From JACVRW01 sp036407035 (GTDB lineage: Bacteria; Actinomycetota; Thermoleophilia; Solirubrobacterales; Thermoleophilaceae): a stretch of DNA of 22,421 nt. The stretch covers positions 1 to 22,421 of the forward strand of contig DASXAA010000241.1 of the NCBI GenBank assembly GCA_036407035.1, read 5' to 3'. The translations under genes were made by a program, and so were the position numbers. Below, in pieces: positions 1 through 8,891 of the stretch. How positions within the stretch are numbered: position 1 is the first letter of the stretch; each line of letters starts with the position of its first letter. The notes under the pieces were generated by a model, which ran no database searches, had not been told where the DNA came from, and was given only the letters and a program-made list of their open reading frames with translations.

Positions 1-814
<814 letters not shown>

Positions 815-866
815 GTTCGCTTCGCTCCTTGAGACGGGATGTTCCCCAAGGGCTGTACCCGTGCCG

Positions 867-2279
867 TCAGAGGCTGAACGCGGGCGGCGTCAGCGCGTGC
901 TCCTGGAGGTCGATCGCCGCCTGCACGAGCGGCGCCTCCGCGCCCCGCACCGCCACGAGCGACACACCGACCGGCAGCCCGCTGCGGGAGCCGAGCCCCG
1001 CAGGCAGCGCGACCACCGGGAACCCGGTCAGGTCCCAGGTGGCGGTCAGCGCGATCAGCGGGTCGCCCTCGCCACCCTCGTGACCCGCGTCGTAGCCGGC
1101 GCCGCGCACGTGGGCGACGGGCGGCACGGTCGGCTCGAGCACGAGGTCCACGCCGTGCTCGGCGAACCAGGCCTGCCACTCGGCCGTGAACTCCGCGCGC
1201 CGCTCCTGTGCGCGGATGTACCCGGCGACGTCGCCGAAGCCGGCGGTCGCCTCGACCAGGGCCCGGATGCTCGGGCGATACCGCTCCAGCCTGTCCGCGA
1301 AGCCGCCGTGCAGCGCCCGCATCTCGGCGAGCAGGATCGTCGTCATGTTCGAGGCGTCCAGCTCGGCCGGCGCCTGGTGCTGGACGACCCGCGCGCCCAG
1401 CCGCTCGCACGCCGCGCGCGCCGCCTCGAGCCCGTCGGCCACGTCCGGGTCGATCGGCTGGCGCGACGGGCGGTCGGTCAGAGCGACGGTCAGGCCCTCG
1501 AGCGGCCGCGGCCCGGGCCGCGGCTCCACGGGGAGCCGCCCGAGCGGCGCAGGCGGCGGGAACAGCGGCGAGATCTGCGGGCCGTCCGCCGCCAGGGCGT
1601 CGAGCAGCGCGCTGCAGTCCGCCACCGTCCGGCACATCGGCCCGGCGTGGTCGAGGCTCGCGGCCAGCGGCACGATCCCGTCGATCGGCACCCGCCCGCG
1701 CGTCGGCTTGATCGTGCTGGTCCCGCAGAGCGCCGACGGGATCCGGAGCGAGCCCAGCGTGTCGGTGCCGAGCGCCGCCGGCACCATGCCCGCCGCCACC
1801 GCCGCGGCCGACCCGCCGCTCGAGCCTCCGGCCGAGCGCTGGAGCGACCACGGGTTCCCCACCTGGTCCGTGGTCCCGCCGGCCGCGAACTCGTGCGTGT
1901 GCAGGTGCCCGACGAGCACCATGCCGCGCGCCGCGAGCCTCGCCCACGCGGTGGAGTCGGCCTCGGCGACCGAGCCCTCCAGCACGCGGCTCGAGGCCGT
2001 GAGCGGAAGGCCGGCGACCGCGTACAGGTCCTTCAGCCCGAGCGGGATCCCGCAGACGACCGGCGCCTCGCCGCCCTCTCTGCGGAGGCGCTCGTCCGCC
2101 GAGCGCGCCAGCGCCTCGGCGCGCTCGGGATACAGCCGCACCCAGGCATTGACCGCGCCCGGCGCGCCGTCGAAGCTCGGCTCGCCGCCGTTCCGTTCCT
2201 CGATCCGCCTCAGGCAGGCGTGGAGCAGCTCCACCGCCGACAGCCCACGCGAGCGCAGCAGGTCGGCGGCCTCGAGCAC
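867..2279 (-). CDS. Amidase signature (AS) family amidohydrolase
   Basis: Hydrolyses a carboxamide; the substrate cannot be deduced. The 470-residue protein has the AS fold motifs: Lys83 in GIPLGLKDLYAVAG, the Gly/Ser-rich loop GGSSGGSAAAVAAG with cis-Ser153, and nucleophile Ser177 in GTDTLGSLRIPS. The Lys-Ser-Ser spacing of 70 and 24 residues is normal for the family. The usual DTGGS reads DTLGS here, a change at the oxyanion-hole position. No GatB or GatC gene is adjacent, so a GatA role in tRNA amidotransferase is unlikely. The start is taken as GTG 2279, the only ATG/GTG/TTG in frame between the upstream STAS stop (51 bases away) and the conserved LLRSRGLSAVELL segment; the ribosome site is weak. 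It probably shares a transcript with the STAS genes, but its link to the upstream metabolic genes is unclear. Confidence 0.9.
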   Translation of the reverse strand: MLEAADLLRSRGLSAVELLHACLRRIEERNGGEPSFDGAPGAVNAWVRLYPERAEALARSADERLRREGGEAPVVCGIPLGLKDLYAVAGLPLTASSRVLEGSVAEADSTAWARLAARGMVLVGHLHTHEFAAGGTTDQVGNPWSLQRSAGGSSGGSAAAVAAGMVPAALGTDTLGSLRIPSALCGTSTIKPTRGRVPIDGIVPLAASLDHAGPMCRTVADCSALLDALAADGPQISPLFPPPAPLGRLPVEPRPGPRPLEGLTVALTDRPSRQPIDPDVADGLEAARAACERLGARVVQHQAPAELDASNMTTILLAEMRALHGGFADRLERYRPSIRALVEATAGFGDVAGYIRAQERRAEFTAEWQAWFAEHGVDLVLEPTVPPVAHVRGAGYDAGHEGGEGDPLIALTATWDLTGFPVVALPAGLGSRSGLPVGVSLVAVRGAEAPLVQAAIDLQEHALTPPAFSL

Positions 2280-2330
2280 GCCCAGGTCGGCTGGGTGGGT
2301 GGCTGACGGCGCGGTGGACGTGGGCGCACT

Positions 2331-2675
2331 CTAACCGCGCCGCTTCGGCGCGAAGCTGAGCCGCGAGGCCGCGCCGGTGAGCCAGAAAACGCGCCGCACC
2401 TGGAGCGGCCCGGGATCGACGACGAACCGTCGCCCGCGCTTTCGCGAGCGCTCGTCCATCCGCACGATGGCGTCGACGCCGGCGCAGTCGATGAACTCGA
2501 GGCCGTTCAGGTCGAGCAGGATCTCCTTCGCCCCGGACGCGCCGGCGCCGCGCAGCTCGCGCACGAACGCGTCGCACGTGGACAGGTCGAGCTCGCCGTG
2601 CGCCTCCACGACGTAGGTGTCGCCGCGGAGCTCGCTGCGCAGCCGCAGCAGCTGGAATGTGGACTCGGAGAACAT
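2331..2675 (-). CDS. STAS-domain protein (anti-sigma factor antagonist-like) with Cys at the phosphorylation site
   Basis: A 114-residue single STAS domain of the RsbV/SpoIIAA type. In partner switching such proteins bind an anti-sigma kinase and release a sigma factor when unphosphorylated. The core strand ILLDLNGLEFIDCAGVDAIV is clear. The serine normally phosphorylated after the aspartate (D-S-x-G) is Cys64 here (D-C-A-G), so this copy probably cannot be controlled by the usual Ser phosphorylation. The basic C-terminus (FAPKRRG) ends at a TAG stop. The ATG at 2675 has a purine-rich GAAGAGG just upstream and lies 8 bases after the stop of the preceding STAS gene, so the two are likely co-translated. 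Family call is strong; partner and sigma factor are unknown, and no sigma gene is in the window. Confidence 0.85.
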   Translation of the reverse strand: MFSESTFQLLRLRSELRGDTYVVEAHGELDLSTCDAFVRELRGAGASGAKEILLDLNGLEFIDCAGVDAIVRMDERSRKRGRRFVVDPGPLQVRRVFWLTGAASRLSFAPKRRG

Positions 2676-2683
2676 CGGCCTCT

Positions 2684-3055
2684 TCACGCCTCGGGCGCGC
2701 CGCCTGCCTCGACGAACGCGACCGCCTCCTCCATCGTACGCTCGATCCGCGCGACCGACCCGAGGTCGACCAGCGTGATCACCCGCTCGACCAGCCCGCC
2801 CCCCGGCAGGACCAGCGCGAAAGCCAGGCGCCGGACGCCCAGCGAGTCCGCCAGCTCGAACAGCAGGTTGACGCCCGCGCTGTCGAGATAGCGCACGCCG
2901 CTGAGGTCGACCACCAGCCCGGGGTCGCTGTTGTCCACCGCTCCGAGGAGCGCCGTACGGAGCTCCGATGCGATCGTGATGTCCACGTCGCCGGACAGCG
3001 TCACCACCGGCACGAGGTCGTGGCGCTCCACCTGCAGCTCCGGGAACGCGCTCAC
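2684..3055 (-). CDS. STAS-domain anti-sigma factor antagonist (RsbV-like)
   Basis: A 123-residue STAS domain: LVPVVTLSGDVDITIASELR at the N-terminus, then VVDLSGVRYLDSAGVNLLF. The phosphorylatable serine is present (Ser59 in D-S-A-G), unlike in its downstream neighbour. It is the natural substrate for the kinase-like and phosphatase domains of the gene immediately upstream. The GTG start at 3055 overlaps that gene's TGA by four bases (GTGA), with GGAGG about ten bases upstream, which indicates translational coupling. The expected action is cytosolic: the SpoIIE-type phosphatase would dephosphorylate Ser59 and the HATPase domain would phosphorylate it. That circuit is inferred from family knowledge. 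Confidence 0.88.
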   Translation of the reverse strand: MSAFPELQVERHDLVPVVTLSGDVDITIASELRTALLGAVDNSDPGLVVDLSGVRYLDSAGVNLLFELADSLGVRRLAFALVLPGGGLVERVITLVDLGSVARIERTMEEAVAFVEAGGAPEA

Positions 3056-4653
3056 CTGCTGGGCGCCTCCAGGCGCCGGGACAGCCGCACGGTCGTGCCC
3101 TCGTCGTCCCTGATCGTGTCGACGCTGTCCATGAGCCCTCGCATGAGCACGAACCCCCGACCGCGGTGACGCCCGCGCGGCTCGCGCCAGTGTCCATGGT
3201 CGCGCACGGACACGACGGCGTCGCCGTCCGCCGACAGCGAGGCCTCCACCTCCATCGCCGCCTCGCCCGGCGCGTACGCGTGCTCGATCACGTTCGCGCA
3301 CGCCTCCGACGTGCTGAGCGCGATCTCCTCGAGCTCCACCTCTGAGGCGCCGGCGTCCTGCAGCCACCTGCCGAGCAGCCGGCGCAGCAGCGGGATCGAG
3401 TCGACCTCGGCCGGGAGGCGCGCCGCGAACTTGCCCGTGATCGGCAGCGTGCGGGCCACGAGGAGCGCGGCGTCGTCGCGCGTCGGGCCCTCGGGCAGCA
3501 CTCCCGCGAGCAGCGAGTCGCACAGGTCCTTCGGGTCGCGCGGCGCCGCGGACACCGCCGCCCGCAGCCGCTCGAAGCCGAGCTCGAGCGCCTCCCCGAT
3601 GCGCTCGACGAGGCCGTCCGTGTAGAGCACGATCACCGCGCCCGCGTCGAACGGGACCTCGGTCCGCCCGTAGCGCGGTGCGCGCACGGTGCCGAGCGGG
3701 ACCGACGGCGGCAGGTCGAGGTAGTCGAACGCGCCCTCTCCGTCGCTGAGGAGCAGCGGCGGGTGACCGGCGGCGGCCGCCGCGAGCGTGTCGCGCAGCG
3801 GGTCGATCACGAGGTAGAGGAGCGTCGCGCTGCTGCCGCGGTCGAGCTGGCGCAGCAGGTGGCTGAGCCGCGTGATCACGTCGTCGGGCGGGCTGCCGTC
3901 CATCGCGCACGCCCTGAGCCCGCTCCGCAGCTGGCCCATGATCGCGGCGGCGTGGAAGCCACGGCCGGCGACGTCGCCGATCGCCAGGCCGAGCCTGCCG
4001 CCGGGGAGCGCGAACGCGTCGTACCAGTCGCCGCCAAGGCGCGCCTCGGCAGCCGGCATGTAGCGGCCCGACAGCGTGATCCACGGGAACTCCGGCAGCG
4101 CCGGCATGAGGATCTGCTGCATGGCCTCGGCGAAGCCCCGCTCGCGGTCGATCATGCGGTCGCGGACCGCGATCGCGGCGCGGTCGCCCACCATCTGCAG
4201 CACGCCGACGTCGGCGTCGTCGAATACCCGGTTCTGCAGCGAGCCGACGTGCACCACGCCCATGACCCGCCCCTCCACCAACAGCGGCAGCCCGAGCAGC
4301 GACTTCAGCCCGCGGCCGCGCAGGACCGGGTTCAGGATGCCGGCGCCCTGGACGTCCGTGACCACCACCGGCCGGTGCCCGGCAGCGACGCGCCCGGCGA
4401 AGCCCGCCCCCACGGGGATCCGCACGCCGAGGTCGAGCTCGCCGTCGAGGCCCCTCGCCGCGTGCGGGACGAGCGAGCGCCCGTCGGCCTCGAGCAGGAG
4501 GATCGCGGCCGTGTCCACGTCCATGATCTCGACGACCCGTCTGAGCAGCTCGTCCAGCAGCTCGTCGAGCGGGAGATAGGACAGGGCCGTGTCCGTGACG
4601 CTCTGCAGGGCGCGGAGCCGCTCCGACGCCACGCGGTTCTCCATTGCCGACAT
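3052..4653 (-). CDS. GAF - SpoIIE (PP2C) phosphatase - HATPase (RsbW-like) signalling protein
   Basis: A 533-residue soluble sensor that probably controls the downstream STAS proteins. A GAF domain spans about residues 25-165 and may bind a small ligand. A SpoIIE/PP2C phosphatase spans about 190-402, with metal-binding aspartates in GGDWYDAF (Asp209), GDVAGRG (Asp227), LYTDGLVE (Asp346) and TRDDAALL (Asp393/394). A C-terminal HATPase_c domain has the N box EACANVIEHAY, VRDHGHW, and GRGFVLMRGLMD. No membrane segment is seen. One polypeptide thus carries both phosphatase and anti-sigma-kinase modules, as in many actinobacterial proteins. The start is ATG 4653, or ATG 4644 three codons later; neither has a clear ribosome site. 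The gene begins 8 bases after the acetoacetyl-CoA synthetase stop, so it is probably in the same operon. The signal and the controlled sigma factor are unknown. Confidence 0.92.
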   Translation of the reverse strand: MSAMENRVASERLRALQSVTDTALSYLPLDELLDELLRRVVEIMDVDTAAILLLEADGRSLVPHAARGLDGELDLGVRIPVGAGFAGRVAAGHRPVVVTDVQGAGILNPVLRGRGLKSLLGLPLLVEGRVMGVVHVGSLQNRVFDDADVGVLQMVGDRAAIAVRDRMIDRERGFAEAMQQILMPALPEFPWITLSGRYMPAAEARLGGDWYDAFALPGGRLGLAIGDVAGRGFHAAAIMGQLRSGLRACAMDGSPPDDVITRLSHLLRQLDRGSSATLLYLVIDPLRDTLAAAAAGHPPLLLSDGEGAFDYLDLPPSVPLGTVRAPRYGRTEVPFDAGAVIVLYTDGLVERIGEALELGFERLRAAVSAAPRDPKDLCDSLLAGVLPEGPTRDDAALLVARTLPITGKFAARLPAEVDSIPLLRRLLGRWLQDAGASEVELEEIALSTSEACANVIEHAYAPGEAAMEVEASLSADGDAVVSVRDHGHWREPRGRHRGRGFVLMRGLMDSVDTIRDDEGTTVRLSRRLEAPSR

Positions 4654-4661
4654 TGTGCAGG

Positions 4662-6635
4662 TCAGCCCGCCGGCCGGCCGCCCGCGTACGCGACGAAGGC
4701 GTCGATCGCCTCGGGATTGGCGAGGGAGTCGCGGCTCGCCACCCGCTCCGGCGACGCCCCCAGGAGCAGCCGCTTGACCGGGACCTCGAGCTTCTTGCCG
4801 GTCAGCGTGCGCGGGATGCCCGGCACCGCCTCCACCGCGTTCGGCACGTGCCGCGGCGAGAGCGCCTCGCGCAGGGTGGCGGCGATCCGCGCGCGCAGCT
4901 CCGCGTCGAGCTCGATCCCCTCCCGCAGCTGCACGAACAGGATCAGCTCGCCTGCGCCTCCCTCGGGGTCCTCGATGTGCACGACGAGGCTGTCGAGCAC
5001 CTCGTCCAGGTCCTCCACGACCGCGTAGAACTCGCCGGTCCCGAGCCGCACGCCGCCGCGGTTGAGGGTGGCGTCTGAACGGCCCGTGATCACGCAGCTG
5101 CCCCGCTCGTTGATCAGGATCCAGTCGCCGTGCCGCCACACGCCCGGGTAGTCGTCGAAGTACGCGGCGCGGTAGCGGCTGCCGTCGGGGTCGTTCCAGA
5201 ACCCGACCGGCATCGAGGGCATCGGCTGGCGGATCACGAGCTCGCCGAGCTCGCCGATCACCGGCTTGCCCTGCGGGTCGTAGGCGGCCACGTCCACGCC
5301 CAGGGCGGGCCCCGAGATCTCGCCGCGGTACACGGGCTGCAGCGGGCTGCCCTGCACGATGCCCGAGCACACGTCGGTGCCGCCGCTGCCGACGTCCAGC
5401 AGGATGTCCGGTCCGAGCTGCTCGTAGACCCAGTCGAAGCCCTCGGCCGGCATCGGCGAGCCGGCGGCGCCCAGGTGCCTGACGCTCGACAGGTCGAGCT
5501 CGTCGCGCAGGCGCACGCCCTCCTTGCGGCACCCCATGATCAGCGCCGGCCCGGCGCCCATCGTCGTCGGCCGCACCTCCTCCGCCAGCCGCCACTGGGC
5601 AGCGACGTCCGGGTACACCGGGTTGCCGTCGATCATCACGATCGCGGCGCGCAGCAGGAGGCCGGATATGAGCGCGTTCCAGATCATCCAGGCCGTGGTG
5701 CTGAACCACATGAAGCGGTCGCCCGGGCCCACGTCGAAGTGCAGCCCCTGGTTCTTCATGTGCTCGATCAGCAGGCCGCCGTGGCGGTGCACGATCGCCT
5801 TCGGCAGCCCGGTGGTGCCGGACGAGAAGAGCACGCACAGGGGGTGGTCGAACGGCACCGGGTCGAACTCGAGCGGGCCCGCCTCGGCCATCAGCTCGTC
5901 CCACCCGACGGCGTCCGGCAGCCGGTCGTCCCCGCCGCCGGCGTACGGCACGTGGACCAGATGCTCGAGTGCCGGCAGCGCGGCGCGGATCTCGGCCACC
6001 TCGGCGCGGCGGTCGATCGGCTTCTCGCCGAAGCGGTATCCGGCGATCGCGAGCAGCACCTTCGGCTCGAGCACGCCGAAGCGGTCGATCACGCTGCGCG
6101 GCCCGAACTCGGGCGCGCACGTGGCCCAGACGGCGCCGAGGCTCGCGGTGGCGAGAAACGCGACCAGCGTCTCGGGGACGTTCGGCAGGTAGGCGACCAC
6201 GCGGTCGCCGGGGCCGACGCCGAGGCGCCGCAGCCCCGCGCGGGCGTGCGCCACCTGCTCGCGCAGGTCGCCGAAGGTGAGCTCGAACGGCCCGCGCGTC
6301 TGCGAGCGCGCGATCACCGCGGTCTGCGCCACGTCCTCGTCGCGGCCGACCATGTGCTCGGCGTAGTTGAGCCGCGCGCCCGTGAACCATTCGGCGCCGG
6401 GCATCCCGCTGGAGCCGAGCACGCGCTCGAACGGCGCGTGGGCACGGATGCCGAACCAGTCCCAGAGCGAGGCCCAGAAGCCCTCCAGGTCGTCGAGCGA
6501 CCACCGGAGCAGCTCGTCGTAGCCGGCGAAGTCGCGGCCGCGCTCGTCGCGGAGCCAGTTGAGATAGCGACCGATCTGCGTCGTCTCGCGCACGTCCGCC
6601 GGCGGCGTCCACATGACCTGCCCGATCTCGCTCAC
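4662..6635 (-). CDS. aacS: Acetoacetyl-CoA synthetase (acetoacetate-CoA ligase)
   Basis: ATP + acetoacetate + CoA -> acetoacetyl-CoA + AMP + PPi, cytosolic. The 657-residue length is usual for AacS. It is an adenylate-forming enzyme of the acetyl-CoA synthetase type: MWTPPADV and an acetyl-CoA-synthetase-like N-terminal segment, FTGARLNYAEHM, the phosphate loop SSGTTGLPK (271-279), GSGGTDVCSG, the hinge-region WRHGDW and TGRSDATLNRGGVRLGTGEFY, and the C-terminal catalytic-lysine region TGKKLEVPVK (612 onward). SSGTTGLPKAIVHRHGG and DVCSGIVQGSPL resemble acetoacetate rather than acetate ligases. The start GTG 6635 overlaps the upstream TGA as GTGA, with GAGGAGG upstream; ATG 6614 is an alternative. 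Its position after a phosphotransfer and biotin-carboxylase module suggests that its substrate is made by those genes (inference). Another 3-oxoacid is possible. Confidence 0.9.
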   Translation of the reverse strand: MSEIGQVMWTPPADVRETTQIGRYLNWLRDERGRDFAGYDELLRWSLDDLEGFWASLWDWFGIRAHAPFERVLGSSGMPGAEWFTGARLNYAEHMVGRDEDVAQTAVIARSQTRGPFELTFGDLREQVAHARAGLRRLGVGPGDRVVAYLPNVPETLVAFLATASLGAVWATCAPEFGPRSVIDRFGVLEPKVLLAIAGYRFGEKPIDRRAEVAEIRAALPALEHLVHVPYAGGGDDRLPDAVGWDELMAEAGPLEFDPVPFDHPLCVLFSSGTTGLPKAIVHRHGGLLIEHMKNQGLHFDVGPGDRFMWFSTTAWMIWNALISGLLLRAAIVMIDGNPVYPDVAAQWRLAEEVRPTTMGAGPALIMGCRKEGVRLRDELDLSSVRHLGAAGSPMPAEGFDWVYEQLGPDILLDVGSGGTDVCSGIVQGSPLQPVYRGEISGPALGVDVAAYDPQGKPVIGELGELVIRQPMPSMPVGFWNDPDGSRYRAAYFDDYPGVWRHGDWILINERGSCVITGRSDATLNRGGVRLGTGEFYAVVEDLDEVLDSLVVHIEDPEGGAGELILFVQLREGIELDAELRARIAATLREALSPRHVPNAVEAVPGIPRTLTGKKLEVPVKRLLLGASPERVASRDSLANPEAIDAFVAYAGGRPAG

Positions 6636-7435
6636 AGCCAAGGGAGCACCTCCTCCACTCCGTCCACCACGGCGTCCGGGCGCTGCCGCTCCGGCACGCG
6701 CTCGATGTCCACCGAGCCGCTCATGCCGCTCCGAACCAGGATCGTCCGCGACCCCCCCAGCCGGCCAAGCGCGATGTCCATCACGAGATCGTCGCCGATC
6801 ACGCACACGTCCCGCGAGTCGACCCCCAGGCGCCGCGACAGCTCGTCCACCGCGACCTTCGAAGGCTTTCCGACCACCACCGGCCGCGCGCCGGTGACCT
6901 TCGCGATCCCGGCCGTGACCATCGCGCCGCGGCTGAAGATCGGCCCGTTCGCGCCCCAGTAGCCGGCCGTGTAGTTCGCGGTCAGGAGCCGGGCGCCGCC
7001 GTACACAGCGCGCGCCGCCCGCTCGAGCGCGTCGAGGTCCACCTGCTGTATGTGGGTCACGAACACCACCTCGGCGTCGTCGCCGTCGGTGAGCGTCACA
7101 CCCGCGGCGGCCATGCGCTCGCGGGTGGCCTCGGAGCCGAACAGCATCACCCGCTTGCCGGGGGCGCGCCGCTCCAGGTACGAGAGCGCGCTGCACACCG
7201 GCGTCAGCAGCTCGTCGGCGCTCACCGGCAGGCCGTCCTCCGTCAGCCCCTCCGCGAACGCGGCCGGGGTCATGTGGCTGCCGTTCGTGAACAGCACGAG
7301 CGGTCGTCCGGACGCCCTGATCCGCTCCAGCACCTCCACGGCGCCCGGCAGCGGGCGCGCCCTGAAGTGCGCGTCCCGGTGCACGAGCGACCCGTCCACG
7401 TCGAACACGAACCCGCGCACGTCGTCAAGCCGCAC
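6632..7435 (-). CDS. HAD superfamily IIA hydrolase (NagD / p-nitrophenyl-phosphatase-like)
   Basis: A 267-residue phosphatase of the HAD-IIA group. Motif I FDVDGSLVHRD supplies the nucleophile and acid Asp pair, motif II is VLFTNGS, the motif III lysine is in VVVGKPSKVAVDEL, and motif IV is VIGDDLVMDIALG. The C2-type cap lies between motifs II and III. Family members hydrolyse small phosphate esters such as 2-phosphoglycolate, nucleotides and p-nitrophenyl phosphate. GTG 7435 overlaps the carboxyltransferase end by 11 bases, and the stop overlaps the AacS start, so it sits firmly inside the operon. An attractive but unproven role is removing a stray phosphorylated intermediate, or trapping one as part of the route. 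Substrate cannot be read from sequence. Confidence 0.9.
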   Translation of the reverse strand: MRLDDVRGFVFDVDGSLVHRDAHFRARPLPGAVEVLERIRASGRPLVLFTNGSHMTPAAFAEGLTEDGLPVSADELLTPVCSALSYLERRAPGKRVMLFGSEATRERMAAAGVTLTDGDDAEVVFVTHIQQVDLDALERAARAVYGGARLLTANYTAGYWGANGPIFSRGAMVTAGIAKVTGARPVVVGKPSKVAVDELSRRLGVDSRDVCVIGDDLVMDIALGRLGGSRTILVRSGMSGSVDIERVPERQRPDAVVDGVEEVLPWL

Positions 7436-8891
7436 GGCGCCACTCCAGGACCTCGCCGCCCTTCTCGAGGCGCAGGTACCCGATCCCCTCGCGCTGCGCG
7501 AGCTCGCGCAGCAACCGGACGAGCGGGTCGCGCCGCGACGGCGGCGGCCGCTCGGCGCCGCGGGCCGCGAGCATCGCGTCCACCTGCTCCTCGGGCATCG
7601 TCAGCCGCAGCAGCAGCTCCTCGTCGGAGGTCCCGGCCCCGAAGCGCTCGCGCGCGCCCTCGAGGCCGAGCGGCTCCAGGTCGCGCAGCTCGGCGGCGCG
7701 CGGGCGCGACAGCACCCTGTCCCTCACCTCCGGGTCCATCGGCGCCGGCGGCTCGTAGAAGTGGCCGAGGAAGTAGCGCACCATCTCGTCCGAGACGTTC
7801 CGCCAGCGCTCGCCGTCGATCACGTTCATGACCGCCTGCGTGGCGACGAACTGCGACACCGGCGTGACCATGATCGGGTAGCCCATCTCCGCGCGCACGC
7901 GCGTGACCTCCTCGAGCGCGGCGTCGAACAGCTCCGGCCGGCGGATCTCCTCGAGGTGGCGGCGCGTCGTCGTGACCATCCCGCCCGGCATCTGGTGGCG
8001 GTAGTAGGCGGCGTCGTACTCGGCGGGCGCGCCGAGCGGCAGCCCGCGGTCGAGCGCGAGCGCGCGGAAGTGGGCCGACATCTCCGCGAGCGCGTCGCGA
8101 TCGAGGCGGTGGGAGAACCCCTCGGCCTCGAGGTTACGGAGCGTGGTCTCGCACGCAGGGTTGGAGGTGCCGTTGGCCGCCGGCGCCACGGCCGTGTGCA
8201 GCGTGCGGATGCCGGCCCGCAGCCCCTCGACGTACGCGAGCGGCCCGAGCGCGATCGTGCAGTGGCTGTGCAGCTCCACCGGCCGCGGCGCGAACGCACC
8301 GATGAACGCGGGCGCCAGCTCGCGCACCGCGTCGGGGGTGAGCAGGCCGCCGGGGTCCTTCAGGTAGAGCCTGTCGATGTCCGGCGATGCGGCCACCGCC
8401 CGCGCGCGGTCCGTGTAGTAGCCGTGCGTGTGGACCGGGCTGATCGAGTAGGTGAGCCCGACCACCACCTCCGCCACGCCCTCCTCGCGCGCCATCCGCG
8501 CCAACCGCAGCAGGCCGTCCGGGTCGTTCGACGGGTCGACGATCTGGAAGCGGCGGATACCGTTGCGGGCGACGCAGCGGAACACGAGCCGCATCACGTC
8601 CTCGCCGGCGGGAGTCCACGATATGAACCGCATCCCGGTGGTGATGAAGTTGAGCGGCGTCCGCGGCATCGCCGCGCTCACGAGCCGGACCCGCTCCCAC
8701 GGGTCCTCCCGGTGGTAGCGGACCGACACGGCCATGTGGGTGCTCGAGGTGAAGTCCAGCGCGCGGAAGCCCACGCGGTCCATCACCGGCGCGATCGCGA
8801 GCACGTCCGGTGTGGTCAGGCCGGTGGCGCTCCAGAGGCTCTGGTTGCCGTCGCGCGTGGTCGTGTCGACGATCTCGACGATCTCGCTCAC
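7425..8891 (-). CDS. Biotin-dependent carboxyltransferase (pyruvate carboxylase / oxaloacetate decarboxylase alpha type)
   Basis: Transfers CO2 between carboxybiotin and an enolizable acceptor; classical acceptors are pyruvate or, in reverse, oxaloacetate. The 488 residues comprise an HMGL-like TIM barrel followed by the PYC/OADA domain. Visible elements are metal Asp14 (TTRDGNQSLW), the lysine that is carboxylated in the family (Lys178 in LYLKDPGGLL), metal histidines 208 and 210 (ELHSHCT), APAANGTSNPACE, and HQMPGGMVTTT with the conserved Thr307. Two motifs differ from pyruvate carboxylase as I recall it: RDAHQS is RDGNQS, and the GGATFDV region is SSTHMAV. This suggests another acceptor. 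The GTG start overlaps the biotin carrier stop as GTGA. No C-terminal biotin domain is present; the separate carrier upstream supplies it. Family is sure, substrate is not. Confidence 0.9.
   Translation of the reverse strand: MSEIVEIVDTTTRDGNQSLWSATGLTTPDVLAIAPVMDRVGFRALDFTSSTHMAVSVRYHREDPWERVRLVSAAMPRTPLNFITTGMRFISWTPAGEDVMRLVFRCVARNGIRRFQIVDPSNDPDGLLRLARMAREEGVAEVVVGLTYSISPVHTHGYYTDRARAVAASPDIDRLYLKDPGGLLTPDAVRELAPAFIGAFAPRPVELHSHCTIALGPLAYVEGLRAGIRTLHTAVAPAANGTSNPACETTLRNLEAEGFSHRLDRDALAEMSAHFRALALDRGLPLGAPAEYDAAYYRHQMPGGMVTTTRRHLEEIRRPELFDAALEEVTRVRAEMGYPIMVTPVSQFVATQAVMNVIDGERWRNVSDEMVRYFLGHFYEPPAPMDPEVRDRVLSRPRAAELRDLEPLGLEGARERFGAGTSDEELLLRLTMPEEQVDAMLAARGAERPPPSRRDPLVRLLRELAQREGIGYLRLEKGGEVLEWRRAA

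Noticed and set aside
834..862. ACGGG...CCCGT hairpin between the amidase and malic enzyme
   Set aside because: It has only five base pairs, a long loop and no T-tract, so it is too weak to call a terminator.
4654..6612. In-frame upstream extension of the SpoIIE protein to 1186 residues
   Set aside because: The extension is an Arg-rich out-of-frame reading of acetoacetyl-CoA synthetase. The GAF domain begins just after ATG 4653.
5130..6962. Plus-strand open frame of 610 codons opposite acetoacetyl-CoA synthetase
   Set aside because: Its composition is that of a complementary-strand shadow, with no domain or ribosome site; the minus-strand ligase is complete.
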